The notes under the pieces are model-generated. The model was not told the origin of the DNA. It saw nothing but the letters and a program-made list of their open reading frames with translations, and searched no databases. Positions 45,319 through 57,290 of a stretch of DNA of 64,000 bases are shown here, piece after piece. The DNA is from Dentipellis sp. KUC8613 (taxonomy: Eukaryota; Basidiomycota; Agaricomycetes; Russulales; Hericiaceae). The stretch covers positions 372,001 to 436,000 of the forward strand of contig NSJX01000006.1 in NCBI GenBank assembly GCA_002286715.1, given 5' to 3'. A program made the position numbers and the translations under genes. Each line of letters opens with the position of its first letter. The stretch's first letter is position 1.

Positions 45319-47833
45319 TTACTGTATAATATCTTTGCTGCCTTCCTGATCCCCCGACGATACCTTGATACCTGTAGCATCCCATATTTTGATCGCTTGC
45401 TCGTCTGCGCTGAGGACGGCCTTTTTGATCGCCAAAGTCACGTATCCTCCTTCGACATCCGCGCCTCCTAGATCTGCACCGGCCTTGACAAGGATCGCAA
45501 CGACATTTTCGTGCCGCTGGCGGGCAGCCTGGACAGAGACTACGTCAATTCAAGACAACGAGGTTTGAGGATAGGACGAACATAGTAGAGGGCTGTGTGT
45601 CCAAGAGTATCGCGCAAGTGAACCAAAGCACCCGCCGCGAGCAACGACCTGACACACTTGACGCTCCCATTCAGCGCAGCCACATGCAGCGGTGCCCTCC
45701 CAGACGCGGGATTGATGCAGTTCACGAGGTCGCCCGTGACGTACTGATACTGCTGCGCCTCGACCTGCTCCCTGCCCGACGTCAAGCACAGCGACAGCGC
45801 CTCCACATCATCCGCCGCAGCCGCAAGGTGTATGAGGAAGGACAGAAGCGCCCCCTCCGTAGACGCCGCCTCCGCCGCAGTCCACGGCGCCGACGCAGCC
45901 GCGTCCTTCGCAGACGCGTCCACCAGCTCCGAGGACACGACGATCTTGGGCGTGCTGGGCGTGACGAAGGCCGAGAGGTTGACAATGCGCGCGAGCAGGT
46001 GCTCGACGCTCTGCAGGTCGCTTTCGACGGGACTGTGCCGCGCCTCGAGGCCCGACGGTCGCGTAAGCTCGCCGCGCAGGGGCATCCCGATGAGGCTGCG
46101 GACTTCGGCCGGGCTCAGTTCTGGTTTTGACAGCAGGTATCCGAGTTTCGCGAGGGCGCTCTGCCGAGATTAGACCTCGTTAGGTCGGGTGATCGATGGG
46201 GTTTCGATTGGACGAGACGTGACTGACCTCGGGAGTCATGTCCCCACCTGATACTATGCCGGCTTGAAGCAGCGTTCGTCCTGTCTCGTATGCATCTGAA
46301 ACGGATCCCTTTGCGCACTGGCTGATGGCTACGATGACCACACCGCTGTCGCAGGCTTCCCGTAGTGTATCCATCAGGTCCTTGCGTTGGGGCGCATTGC
46401 CTGCGCCGAAGGTCTCGAGGACAACCCCGCGAATAGGAGGTGTAAGGAAGGCTCGAATGGTGGCCGCCGTTATGCCGGGAAAAAGGCGAAGAGTAGCTGT
46501 ACACTGTCCTCAGACGCGAGTCATCGCAGATGGAATTTGAACTGACCAACATGCGGGCTCATTTCTAACAGGACGTCAGTACAAACTATAAACTGAAGGG
46601 ATCAGCTATGCACGGACCTTTATGAGCTCTAAATCGTCTGAGAGTAGTCGGCCTGATGACATCGTTCCAATTGACAACGATGTCAATCCCGACTGTGGAG
46701 TCTTTAGTGACATCCAAGGACAAGGTATCGGGTCATTGCATACCGTTGACCAGTGGTGCGAAATTAGGGCTAGTAAAAGCGTTGAAGTCATGAGAGGACA
46801 CTTTCGACACCCTATTACCCCTGTATAGCGTATGATTGAAGAAAAGACAACATTCTTTGGCAAACGGAAGTCAACGGACGGTCAGCTTGGGACTTCTGTG
46901 GCGCGCTGACACACCTGGTATGATATAGAGGCCGGCGATGGTGAGAGCACCCAGGAAATTATCTACGGCATCGTTTCTCAGCTGAGAAAGAGGGATCTGG
47001 GCGCCTGTGAGGATCTGTTTGCAGACATACATGATTGCCGCCATAACAAGAAAAAATAGAGCCCTACCACAGTTTTTCCTAAATCTTCGAGAAGAAAGCT
47101 CAGGGCACTGGATGTGTACGCCATGGTATCTGTACCATGCAGAACCACGAAGGCATCGTACAGGGAATAATTTAGCTCTATCTCAGTCGCAATGCGGATC
47201 CAGTCTAAGCTGAAGAGACGGGGTTGAGCGGCCATCCTCGAAGGAAGGACTGAATTTGATTACCGTCGATATCAATATTGCTGCTGTCCAATAGCGGATT
47301 CCACTAGTGACTCCTCTCATTGAATGCTTTATGGACCTGATGGGTGGAGTTCCATTTACCTCTAGTACTGCATATCGTATACGTTTTCCACCACCTCCAG
47401 GTGCGGCAGTTCGCGGTGTGACTAGGGCAGGGACATGTGCTTCATACAGATCATCAGAGATTTTTGTGCAGTGCGGTTGCTTCTGCAGCAGATGCTGATC
47501 AGGCAGCGGAAGCCCAGACGGAACGCCTATGGGATGAGATGACCGAACACGGAGTGTTGACAGCAATCCCGAGGATGCAGCGAATCTCCCAGCCGTGGGA
47601 CTAGACCGCCCGCTTTCGGGATTGCTGCTCCATTGCCGAAAGCCCTCGACCGAGGCAGAGTGGGAGAACAGCGAGTCTTGAAGTGGATCGTGAAAGCGAG
47701 CTTGACTGCGAAGCGTTTCTGTGAGGAAGTAAGGCTCTGGCACGTAGCCCTGCTGGCCCACCAGCATCCCTATGGTCCCGCCGGTGTATATGACGAGCAC
47801 CTTGGACTCGTCGGATGGCAGGACCAGTTCCAT
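45319..47833 (-). CDS. Cytosolic L-asparaginase with C-terminal ankyrin repeats
   Basis: Hydrolyses asparagine to aspartate and ammonia. Ten exons (47833-47360, 47303-47264, 47204-47068, 47014-46915, 46854-46744, 46701-46618, 46564-46547, 46496-46228, 46160-45582, 45528-45319) give 673 residues. Catalytic pieces: VLVIYTGGTIGM (nucleophile Thr region), LHGTDTMAYTSSALSFLLE, ILTGAQIPLSQLRNDAVDN, CCLFFNHTLYRGNRVSKVSS, and GVVLETFGAGNAP. The C-terminal third carries ankyrin units (SGRAPLHVAALNGSVKCVRSLL, DTLGHTALYYAARQRHENVV), the layout of animal ASPG. Exon seven is only 18 nt. Divergent from TRP5 with a Gcn4-type site between them. Confidence 0.93.
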
Positions 47834-48097
47834 TGTAGGCGCTGGGATAAATCGACAGGTACGGCGGATGTTTCAGGGGGATCAAAAAACAGCTGGCACA
47901 GCGGAAAGTGAGCCCAAAACGCACCCAGCACAAGCGCGGGCAGGAAGAGTTGAACTCGTAGTGGAGTAAGAAAGATAAACACGTGGTTATCTATTTTAAG
48001 CGATCTTGAGTCACAGTCCTCCTCGGAAATCTGCCTGGCTGCGATATAAATTAGCTGACTCGACGGGTGCTGGCATATCCCCCACCGCTCCCCCATC
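47834..48097. promoter_or_regulatory. Bidirectional promoter, asparaginase / TRP5
   Basis: A 264-bp divergent spacer. It holds TGAGTCA (48007-48013), the exact palindromic Gcn4/CPC1 site, a TGACTC half-type site (48056-48061) and a TATA-like ATATAAATT (48044-48052). TRP5 is a classic target of general amino acid control in yeast; that the site drives both genes here is inference. Confidence 0.6.
48007..48013. promoter_or_regulatory. Gcn4/CPC1-type site TGAGTCA
   Basis: Perfect palindromic bZIP site 85-91 bases before the TRP5 start codon. Confidence 0.6.
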
Positions 48098-50807
48098 ATG
48101 AACGCACTGAAGGAAGTCTTCGCCAAAAAGGCAGCGGAGGTTCGCAATTATGTCGTTTTCTTGGTTATATGGCGATTCATGAAGTTTGCAGGGCGCACCT
48201 GCGATCGTCACTTTCGTGACCGCAGGCTTCCCCACAGTCAAGGACACCGTGCCTATCCTCCTTGCTATGCAAGAGGGAGGCGCTGATATTATAGAACTTG
48301 GTGTTCCATTCTCGGACCCCATGGCCGATGGCCCGGCCATTCAGGAGACCAATAACGTGCGCCTGCCCACACCTCTTTCTGCATCGACGGCACATATAAC
48401 TGCGTACATCTAGATTGCTGTCCAGAACAATGTTGACTATGCTACATGCTTGGGCATGCTCAGGGAGGCACGGTCGAAAGGCCTGACTGCACCCGTCCTT
48501 CTCATGGGTGCGTTCACAGTCGTGTGTGCTAATTCCGATGCGGTCCTCATTACACCCTGCAGGATATTACAACCCCCTCCTCGCGTACGGAGAGGATAAC
48601 GCGATTCACGATGCATTTGAGGCTGGCGCTAATGGCTTCATCGTCGTTGATCTTCCACCGGAGGAGGCAGTAGCTTTCCGTGGAAAGTGCACCAAAGCAA
48701 AGTACGTTTCCTCATCTGCATCGGCGGGGACACTTGCCTGACGCTGCGCCGTAGCGTCTCTTACGTCCCACTCATCGCCCCTTCCACCACCCTTCACCGC
48801 ATCAAGTTCCTCGCCTCGATCGCCGACACGTTTATCTACGTCGTGTCGAAGGTACGAACCTTACCCGTGGTATGCTGCATGTCGTCCCATTCACTGACCA
48901 CCATGCCCGACAGATGGGTACCACGGGATCTTCGGATAAGGTGGGAATGAACCAAGCTCTTCCCGACATCATCGCTCGTGTGAAGGAGTTCGCCAACGTG
49001 CCCCTCGCCGTCGGGTTTGGTGTGTCAAACCGTGAGCACGTCGACACGGTTGCAGACGCCGGCGCAGAGGGCGTTGTCATTGGCAGCCGGCTCGTGTCGG
49101 TCATCAAGCAGGCACCCCCGGACAAGGTCGCTGAGTATGTCGAGGAATACTGTCGCAAGCTCAGCCTCAAGGGCCAGCCGATCAAGAAACGCACTGCGAG
49201 CGTCACGCCGAGACACGCTACTCCCACGACAGACGCGACTCGCGATGAACCGAAGTTGACGACTGAACTTCCTGCGAGGTTTGGCCAGTTCGGTGGACAG
49301 TATGTTCCTGAAGCGCTCTGGGACTGCTTGGTCGAACTTGAGGACGCCCATAAATCTGCGATGGCCGATCCCGAGTTCTGGAAAGAGTGGAAGAGCCTCT
49401 ATGGCTACATGAACCGGCCTTCAAACCTTTACTTTGCGGAAAAGCTGACAGAGCACGCGAAGGGTGCTAAGATCTGGCTTAAGCGGGAGGATCTGTAAGT
49501 GTATAGCAAATGGCTCGGGCGACGTCTGACAGGATATCGCGACAATAGTAACCACACCGGATCGCACAAAATTAACAACGCAATTGGCCAGGTCAGTATT
49601 CTTGACCTCGATGCTACCATAGCGCTGATGTCCCGGTAGATTTTGCTCGCGAAAAGGCTGAAGAAGCACCGAATCATCGCTGAAACCGGTGCCGGCCAGC
49701 ATGGTGTTGCGACCGCTACGGTCTGCGCTCGCTTCGGGATGGAGTGTGTCATTTATATGGGTGCGGAGGATGTCCGACGCCAAGCTCTCAATGTCTTCCG
49801 GATAGAGATGCTTGGAGCAAAGGTATCTGTGGTTTTGCATTCACTAGCGGCACCTAATAACAATATCGGAAGGTCATCCCTGTCCACTCAGGCTCGCGAA
49901 CGCTGAAGGACGCCGTCAATGAGGCGATGCGCGACTGGGTAACGAATCTCTCCACCACTCATTACCTCGTGGGTTCCGCAATTGGCCCCCACCCATTCCC
50001 CACCATGGTCCGGGACTTCCAGCGTGTTATCGGGCAGGAGATCAAGCAACAGCTGCAGGAGGAAGCGGGTAAGCTTCCCGACGCGGTCGTTGCCTGTGTC
50101 GGCGGCGGTAGCAATGCTATCGGCACCTTCTACGATTTCATCCCCGACAAGAGCGTGCGGCTCATCGGTGTCGAGGCTGGTGGAGAAGGTAGGCTTGATA
50201 TCTTTTACCGGAGATAGTTGAGACTGAACGCCGAGCGTAGGTATTGACGGAGACAGACATAGCGCCACGCTCTCGAAGGGTCAACCGGGAGTCTTGCATG
50301 GTGTCAGGACATACGTTTTGCAATCGCCCGTCGGACAGATTATCGAGACACATTCTATCAGTGCCGGCCTGGATTACCCAGGTGTCGGTCCTGAGCATGC
50401 CTGGTTGAAGGACTCCGGAAGGGCTGAGTACGTCGTCGCGACGGACGAGGAGGCTCTGAGAGGCTTCCGCATGCTCACCCAGATGGAGGGCATTATTCCT
50501 GGTAGGCTGAATCACCCTTTATGCTTGAATAGTAGGTGCTAACTTCAAATCTATCCAGCGCTTGAATCCTCGCACGCAATTTGGGAAGGCGTCCGGCTCG
50601 CGAAGACACTCCCGGCGGACAAGGATATCGTCATCGTGAGTGCTCTCCCGCTCAAATATAAAACTCATCTCACCTGCATAATCGCAGTGTTTGTCTGGAC
50701 GTGGTGACAAGGACGTTGAGCAGATCTCTCAGCTCCTTCCTGGCAAGTGGGCAGACATCCTTGACTGGCACGTGTCAGCGCCCAATGAGGGACATACACA
50801 AGCATAA
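48098..50807 (+). CDS. TRP5: Tryptophan synthase, fused alpha-beta
   Basis: Catalyses the last two steps of tryptophan synthesis, from indole-glycerol phosphate and serine. Twelve exons give 705 residues, the usual fungal size. Alpha part: [36 protein letters not shown] with catalytic Glu 49 and Asp 60, [36 protein letters not shown]. After a short linker the beta part begins [20 protein letters not shown], then [20 protein letters not shown] with the PLP Lys near 380, [27 protein letters not shown] and [14 protein letters not shown], ending [13 protein letters not shown]. Exons: 48098-48139, 48192-48356, 48414-48507, 48563-48701, 48755-48851, 48914-49494, 49549-49591, 49640-49822, 49873-50188, 50241-50501, 50559-50635, 50688-50807. 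Confidence 0.97.
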
Positions 50808-51117
50808 TAGATGTAAAACCTCTTTTCGGGGATTTGTAGCAATATATAGCCGCCGTGAGGCATTGGTGTATTCGTGGTCAGAGGTGTGGAACGTTTGCTG
50901 AGATGCGTCCCTGTCGAAGGCTCGAGGTGGGTGACTTCGTGACAGTGACATGAATGTCACGTGTTATGTCCGTGACATTATTGTGCCGAGGTCACGGGTG
51001 ACTCGGATCGGGTTGCTCTGACTTTGAGATCGAGATCTACATACACACCCTCTGCACTTCTTTCATCAAAATTTACCGTCCAAACACGCCTCAAGCATAA
51101 CCTACACGGCCATAAGG
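50808..51117. promoter_or_regulatory. Upstream region of GCD7 with dense TGAC/GTCA motifs
   Basis: Within 50932-51005 there are at least seven TGAC or GTCA tetramers. They include the inverted repeat GTGACATGAATGTCAC (50946-50961), a CACGTG E-box (50959-50964) and TGACTC (51000-51005). Such density suggests a bZIP/bHLH-bound promoter; this is inference. Confidence 0.5.
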
Positions 51118-52558
51118 ATGGCCACCGACTTGTACAATCCGGCCAGCCAACGTGCGGTCGAAGCTTTAGCAGCGAAATTGAGGAGGCGGTGAGTTCTGTC
51201 TTTCATAACCCTATGTCCGCCCCGTGCTGAAAGATTAATCTACAGGCAAGTGCTCGGTTCAAGAACAGCAGCACTAGAGACCGTCGTGGTGTTGCGACAG
51301 GTGATCTCGAAAGCGCGATTTACGAACATCGAGCAGCTCGTCGGAATCATCCGAAGCGTAGGACGGAAGCTCGTGGAGGCTCAGCCGAAAGGTGTCAATC
51401 ATTGCTGCACGCACCTTCCTGTACAGACGTATCTCATCAGAATAATCAGAGCACGCCGTCGGGAACACTGTACGCAAACTGCTGCATCTGCTGCGAGAAG
51501 AATACCACAATGCAACCAAGCGATCGGCGTCAACATCCCCTGGTGGATTCTCGATCGCGAAATTCGTGCTACAGGGACAACCAAAGAAGCACGCTGCTGG
51601 GCCGAAGGCGGAGTCGTCGTTGGTCCTGAGAGAGGACGATCCGGATGACCCGGATTCCTTTGCGAGAACGTTGAAGCCGGTGCTCATGGAGGCAATCCAA
51701 GATGTTCTTGACGAGCTGGAAACAGTCTATGACAACATCTCGAAAAGTGCAAAAGACCATATCCATTCTGAGTGAGTCGACCTATCCATCATAACCTTGA
51801 ATTCGTCTCATGGTTTGGATTGTAGCGAAATTATCTTGACCATCGGCCAGTCACATACCGTCGACGCATTCCTGAAATCCGCTGCACATTACCGCAATTA
51901 CACCGTCATCATCGCCGAGAGTGGCCCTTCGTGAGTACATCTAGCTCGATCCTCGACTCTCTCCCAACTTCATTTGAACGCAGTTACGGAGGGCACGACA
52001 TGGCAAATTCGCTATCCTCAGCCGGCATCTCCACATTCCTCGTCCCCGATTCTTCCATCTACGCCCTCATGTCCCGCGTCAACAAATTGATCCTCGGCGC
52101 CCACGCCATCCTCGCAAACGGCGGCATGTTCGCCGTCACTGGCTCCCTCCTAGCCGCAACCGCTGCCCACGCACACAGTACGCCGGTCGTCGTGTGCGCC
52201 GGGCAGTTCAAGCTCACGCCATTATGGAATCTGTATCACGAGTATGCCGCGCTCGATTTTGCCGACCCGAGTAGTGTTTTGGGCTTTGAGGAGGGTGACC
52301 TGGTGGACAAGGTGGATGTACTGAATCCTTACTACGACTATGTTCAGCCTGAACTAGTCGATGTGTATATCACAAACGAGTAAGTGAAGTCCTTGTGTTT
52401 TTCCAGCACCGATCCTAACCTATGATTTATAGTGGTGACCATCCGCCATCATCAGTGTATAGGTAATTAAGCGGTCTTTATACCATGTAGACCTCCACTG
52501 ACCATGTATCGTATCCAGGCTCATCAAAGAGTCGTACGGCGACGAGGACAAATTGTAG
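51118..52558 (+). CDS. GCD7: Translation initiation factor eIF2B subunit beta
   Basis: Regulatory subunit of the guanine exchange factor for eIF2. Seven exons (51118-51188, 51246-51391, 51450-51771, 51826-51930, 51984-52379, 52433-52462, 52519-52558) give 369 residues. Family pieces: GSRTAALETVVVLRQVISKA, EHAVGNTVRKLLHLLREEYH, EIILTIGQSHTVDAFLKSAA, YTVIIAESGPSYGGHDMANS, VNKLILGAHAILANGGMFAV, TPVVVCAGQFKLTPLWN and LVDVYITN. This is the shared eIF2B alpha/beta/delta fold. Just downstream of TRP5 in the same direction. Confidence 0.95.
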
Positions 52559-52682
52559 ATGTTTACGAGATCCTTTTAGATTATCTATATCCATCCTACT
52601 GTAGCGATATGTATCAACAGTTGTTGTCACGTCGGACTCAATGAAGTCGAGGTCCGAATATCCTGGACGCGAGAGCGTGTGT

Positions 52683-55514
52683 TTACGAGCTCTTGGAACT
52701 CATGATCTCGAAGAAGGCTTCCTGCGGAAGATCGACGGTCCCAACCCGCTTCATCTTGCGCTTGGCTTCCTTCTGATTTTCTAGGTGCTTCATCTTCCGC
52801 TCGTAGTGACCTATCGATGTCAGACAAGTCAGAAACAGGACGAGTCATGATGCGCAGGCCTACTCACCTCCGTAAAGTCCTGCGGTAACATCGGCACGAA
52901 GGGCAGAAAGAGTCTTTCGCGCGACAACTTTCTTGCCTACTGCAGCTTGAATTGGTACCTCAAATAGTTGCCGCGGGATGACTTTGTCTGTAAGAGAAAG
53001 CAGTCAAGACAGGGAATAGTGCAACGTCATGAAGCAACACGCACGAAGCTTGTTGACCCAAACTTTGCCGATGTCCTGCTCCGCATCCCGATGGACGATC
53101 AGCGCTAAGGCGTCCACGGGTTTGTTATTCAGAAGGAAGATCATCTTCGCGAGATTGCCTGGCTTGTAGCCCGCATCCTCGTAGCTGGATCGCTATCAGA
53201 CATGAATCCAATAAATAAGACTTGGGTGCACCTACTCAAAGCTGGCATAGCCAGAGCTCCGGCTCTTCAGCTTGTCGAAGAAATCGGTGACAATCTCGCT
53301 CAAGGGCATCACGCAGGTCAGGATGACGCGTGCGGACGTTTCAGTCGCGCTGGTGGCGTCTAGGTAGCTGTGGTCCAGCTCTTCCGCGCGATGTGAGAAG
53401 CAGAGGTCCATGATCTCGCCGAGGTAGTCTTTGTAGACGGGTCAAAAATGAGAGTCAAAACGATATCGAGCAGCCGTCCTTCCTCACCTTCAGGGACGAT
53501 GATCGTCGCTTTGACCACAGGCTCCTGCACTTCCTTCACCTTTTCCCTGACATCACCCACATCCGGGAAGTCGGTCGGGTTGCTGACCATAGCTATGCGA
53601 TCCTTATATATGACTTTAACGGCGACTCAGCATGGAACCAACACCGCAGCCAAAGGATCTTACCCTTATATGGTACCGTAGGTGCAGTGATGATAACATT
53701 GGCGTCATACTCGTCCTCTAAGCGCTGCCGGAAGACATCCATGTGCAATGTTCCGAGGAACCCTAGCCGGCAACCCTGGCCCAGCGCGGTAGAAGATTCC
53801 CGCTGAATAGTTATGCTGCGATCCGTGAGACTGAGCTATCAGATGACATTAGTATGCCACATATTTATGACGTTTGAGCTGTAATCACTCGTTTAATGGA
53901 TTCCTCCAGCTTGAGAAAATCGTTGCTATCCACGGGAAAGATCCCGGCATAAACCTGGAACGAAGTTTGGCGAGTAGGTTCACGCTACAATTAACTAGAT
54001 TTACCATAGCCTTTGCGGGTTGGAAACCGGGCATAGGTTCGACAGGCACGCCAGCCCGATGAAGCGTGTCGCCAATGTGGGCTGCGATGCCGAGGACGGA
54101 TGAGACTAACTACATATTCGAGGGAATGGAACTTACCTTCAGAAGACTGCTTCATATTGCAAGCAATATACCCAACCTGACCTGCAAGTAATTGCCCAGT
54201 AGAGACTTCCTCGGGATACATGATCCCCACGTCCGTGACGTCGTACTTCTTTTTTGTATAGCAAGAAGCAATCTTGTCCCCTGGTTAGGTTCAGAATAAA
54301 CCACGAACAACAGGTCGATGGGTACAACTCGAGCTCACCTTTGCGCAGAACACCGTCCTGGATACTTACCAAGGAAATAACGCCTCGATACCGATCATAT
54401 CTGCGAGGGCTTGAATGAATGCACGTTGTGAACACAGGCAAGGCACTGACGATGAATCAAACAGATATGCCTTGAGCTTCTCCGAAGGTGAGCCCGGCGG
54501 CGGAGGTATTCGCTCAACAATGGCCTTGAGGACTGCGTCAACATTCGCACCCGTTTTTGCCGAAATAGCAATAACATCCTCGGGATTGATCCCGAAGGTA
54601 GACTGCATCTGAGCCGTTATTCGCTCAGGCTGAGCGGCAGGTAGGTCGATCTTCGACAATTCTGTGAGTAATCTGTACTCACGCGGACGGCAGTTTCATA
54701 CCTTATTCAAGACAGGAATAATCTTCAGACCGCGCTCCCTGGCTGTATGGAACACCGAGAGGGACTGGGCTTGGACGCCCTGCGTAGCATCAACGAGGAG
54801 GAGGGCGCCCTGGCAGGCTGCCATTGACCGAGACACTTCCCAAGAGAAGTCTACGTGACCCTGTATAGGGGGTCAATATGAAACGGTCGAGACCTGCTTA
54901 ACCCTCCAGCTCACGGGTGTATCAATTAAGTTCAGCAGGTATGTGAGTCCCTCGAATTTGTGAACCATGCTCGCAGTCTGTGCCTTCACTACAAGGCTGT
55001 CAAGACCAAGGTAAGCCAGTTCTCTCGAGGAAAACTCACCTGTAATCCCCCGCTCACGCTCAACCTTTAACTTGTCCAAGACCTGCTTGTTGGCTCCATT
55101 TAATGTAGTACTGATTGTACCCGTAAGCTGTGTCTTGTAAATCAGATACATTCCATTCTAGACACTACTGTCACTTGCCTCCAATAGCCTGTCCGCCAAA
55201 GTCGACTTCCCATGGTCTGCATGCTAAGCGTAAGTCCCTCACGTGTGTCGAGTCCAATGACTGCGTACCTATGTGCGCAATAATGGAGAAATTTCTGCAC
55301 ATAATGTCAGCGAATCCCGGCAATTAGTTGAGAGGTAGACACACCGTATCACATCGCAGGGGAAGTCCTCCATCCGCAAGGCTGCCTTGCCTGCCTTCCC
55401 CTCTGCAGCATTACGCGCGGTGGTGGATGCATGCCGGGAGAACGTGTACACGACTGCTCGCGGTTGTCCTTGTAGGATGACGCTTAGGCAAGCCCTACGC
55501 CATGCGGGCAGCAT
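52683..55514 (-). CDS. GUF1: Mitochondrial elongation factor 4 GTPase (GUF1/LepA)
   Basis: Ribosome back-translocase of mitochondria. The N-terminus ([17 protein letters not shown], then [14 protein letters not shown]) is an Arg/Ser/Ala-rich presequence. G-domain elements: [20 protein letters not shown] (P-loop), [52 protein letters not shown] and [20 protein letters not shown]. Later exons include [40 protein letters not shown] and the C-terminus [20 protein letters not shown] ending SSKSS. Many short introns; one at 55128-55178 uses a GC-AG pair. The start was chosen at the presequence Met; an upstream in-frame Met is possible. Confidence 0.93.
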
Positions 55515-55720
55515 AAGTATGTCTGTTCTGCAGACGTTGCGACGAGGTGGAGGAGACAAATTGAGTCCAAGACGCGACACGAAGTCACGCGTACTCGCGT
55601 CGAGCCGGCGTCTGACCACAAGCTGCAACTTCGTTTACACCTCCATCACGCCTGTCGCCCATCCTGCGTCACTGGTCCCCGAAAACGCGCCAATCCTTCA
55701 TAAGACCGAACTGAAAGAAA
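55515..55720. promoter_or_regulatory. Divergent promoter GUF1 / CWF18
   Basis: About 200 bp between two head-to-head genes; no distinct site recognised. Confidence 0.45.
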
Positions 55721-56346
55721 ATGTCGTTGGCGGAAGCATCAGAAGCGCGTAAGGCGCGTCTCGTTGCTCTGAGGAAGAAGAGAGCTGGCGAATCTGAGGG
55801 CGAACCCAGGTACGAGGCAGTTGGACTATATAGACGGCAGCGTTAGCTCACCTTCTGCAGCACTGAGTCACCAGAACCTATTCTTGTGACAAGGAACTTT
55901 GACCCCGCCACGAGAACGATCCGCAAACGTGATGCGGAGGACGAGATTGAAGACACGGTTGAGAAGGATGTGGAGGGATTGGCAGCGCAAATCATTGCCG
56001 AGGACGAAGAAAGGCGGGCTCAGGACCTCGTTCGTGCCTTTGTGTCTTCATGCTCTGCCGTTGCTGATCATAAACTTAGGACCTCTTTAACATAGCCCCA
56101 AAGCGTCCTAACTGGGACCTAAAGCGAGAAATGGAGAAAAAACTCGCTAAACTTGACAGGCAGACACAGCAGGCCATTCATACGCTGATTCGTGAGTTTT
56201 GTCTTGGGGTTCATATGTGCGGTAGCTGAATCTCGTCCATAGGCCAACGGCTAGCAGCACAGAAGGGTCAGTCTGACGACCTGGTCGGCGCCATGCAATC
56301 CCAGGCAGGCCCCGTTGACGACCCCATGTCGGATGACGAAGACTAA
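55721..56346 (+). CDS. CWF18: Spliceosome-associated coiled-coil protein (Cwf18/CCDC12)
   Basis: Small component of the activated spliceosome. Exons 55721-55809, 55861-56029, 56080-56191 and 56243-56346 give 157 residues. Pattern: MSLAEASEARKARLVALRKK, ILVTRNFDPATRTIRKRDAE, then DTVEKDVEGLAAQIIAEDEE and DLFNIAPKRPNWDLKREMEK, KLDRQTQQAIHTLIRQRLAA with an acidic end. NIAPKRPNWDLKR is the signature of the CCDC12 family. The splice into DLFNIAP uses TTAG just before GAC. Second splicing factor in the window beside PRP45, not linked to it. Confidence 0.93.
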
Positions 56347-56894
56347 CTTCGGACCGGTTGTAATATTTATGGATTCTTACCTTCATTGTATCCCTAGTAA
56401 TTCACCTCTTGCTCTGTGCCATACGGGATATGGATGCTGATGCTGCATTTATGCGTTCAAGGTACGTCGTCACTGTTGGGCGATCCTTTATGGTGAGGAC
56501 CTCGATGCACAACCTCTGCCTTTCTGCAGAACTGCATGCCCTACCCTTTTCTCTCTGCTTACTTTCGAGAATGAGGAATACGCGTACGGTTGTTCAATCA
56601 GATCGCATTTTGCAGCCGATCACAGACCCACATTGGGCCCTTCCAGTGAGATCGCCATAAACTCGGGAGGGTTCGAGCCCGTCACCAGCTTCATCTTTCC
56701 TGTCTTCCATGGAAGCTGTCGATCATATTTCCTTTCTACTTTCCCACAGTACAATATTCTACGCAAACTGCGACATGCCAGCTCATCAAAGAGACGTCCA
56801 CTCCGTCTTACAGTTCGTGCATTCCCTTTTGCCCACGAATTCAACACCTAATGAGGTGATGCGTCAGGTGCTTTGCCCGCCTATAAATGATCAA
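56347..56894. other. Spacer, possibly decayed kinase C-terminus
   Basis: No intact gene. On the minus strand 56620-56847 there is an open frame (RLFDELACRSLRRILY) that could be residual C-terminal kinase sequence, but stops interrupt it. Confidence 0.35.
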
Positions 56895-57290
56895 TCAGGC
56901 CATGCTCCGTCTACAGGAGAGAAGACTTACTGTGGAACGTATGATGTGCTGCTGGAAGTGCCCTCCATCCACGGCAAAATCATAATAGAACAGGATGCCA
57001 CCCCCATCCTTGATCATGATATTCTCGTCATTGATATCGCCATGCACTATCCCGGCTTCGGTATACAAAGCGCCAAGACCTGATGAAAGAAAGTCAGGTT
57101 CTGCATGACTAGTCAAGTGTTCTTGTGGCGACCTACCCCCCATGGCATCACAGATAGCCGCAACGAACTCCTTGCTGGACCGGAATTCCTTCAGAGGGCG
57201 TCCTTCCGCGGGCCGTACGGGTCTGCTTGCCGACATCTACGGTGGTCAAGTCAATATCTTCGCGTTGGGTGCATGGCAAGCATGCGGTAA
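56895..57290 (-). pseudogene. FunK1-like fungal protein kinase remnant
   Basis: Minus-strand pieces resemble the catalytic half of fungal FunK1-type kinases: EGRPLKEFRSSKEFVAAICD, a 57-base intron, then ALYTEAGIVHGDINDENIMI and GGGILFYYDFAVDG. In active members the first motif is His-Arg-Asp; here it reads His-Gly-Asp, and the Mg-binding loop is Tyr-Asp-Phe-Ala. The N-terminal half is not found as an open continuation (57530-57810 holds a possible scrap), and no C-terminal lobe follows. Most likely a pseudogene or an inactive relic; a highly diverged gene is the alternative. Confidence 0.5.

Noticed and set aside
56660..56680. tRNA B-box-like GGTTCGAGCCC
   Set aside because: No matching A box at the right distance, the T-stem pairs over only three bases, and no acceptor stem can be formed.
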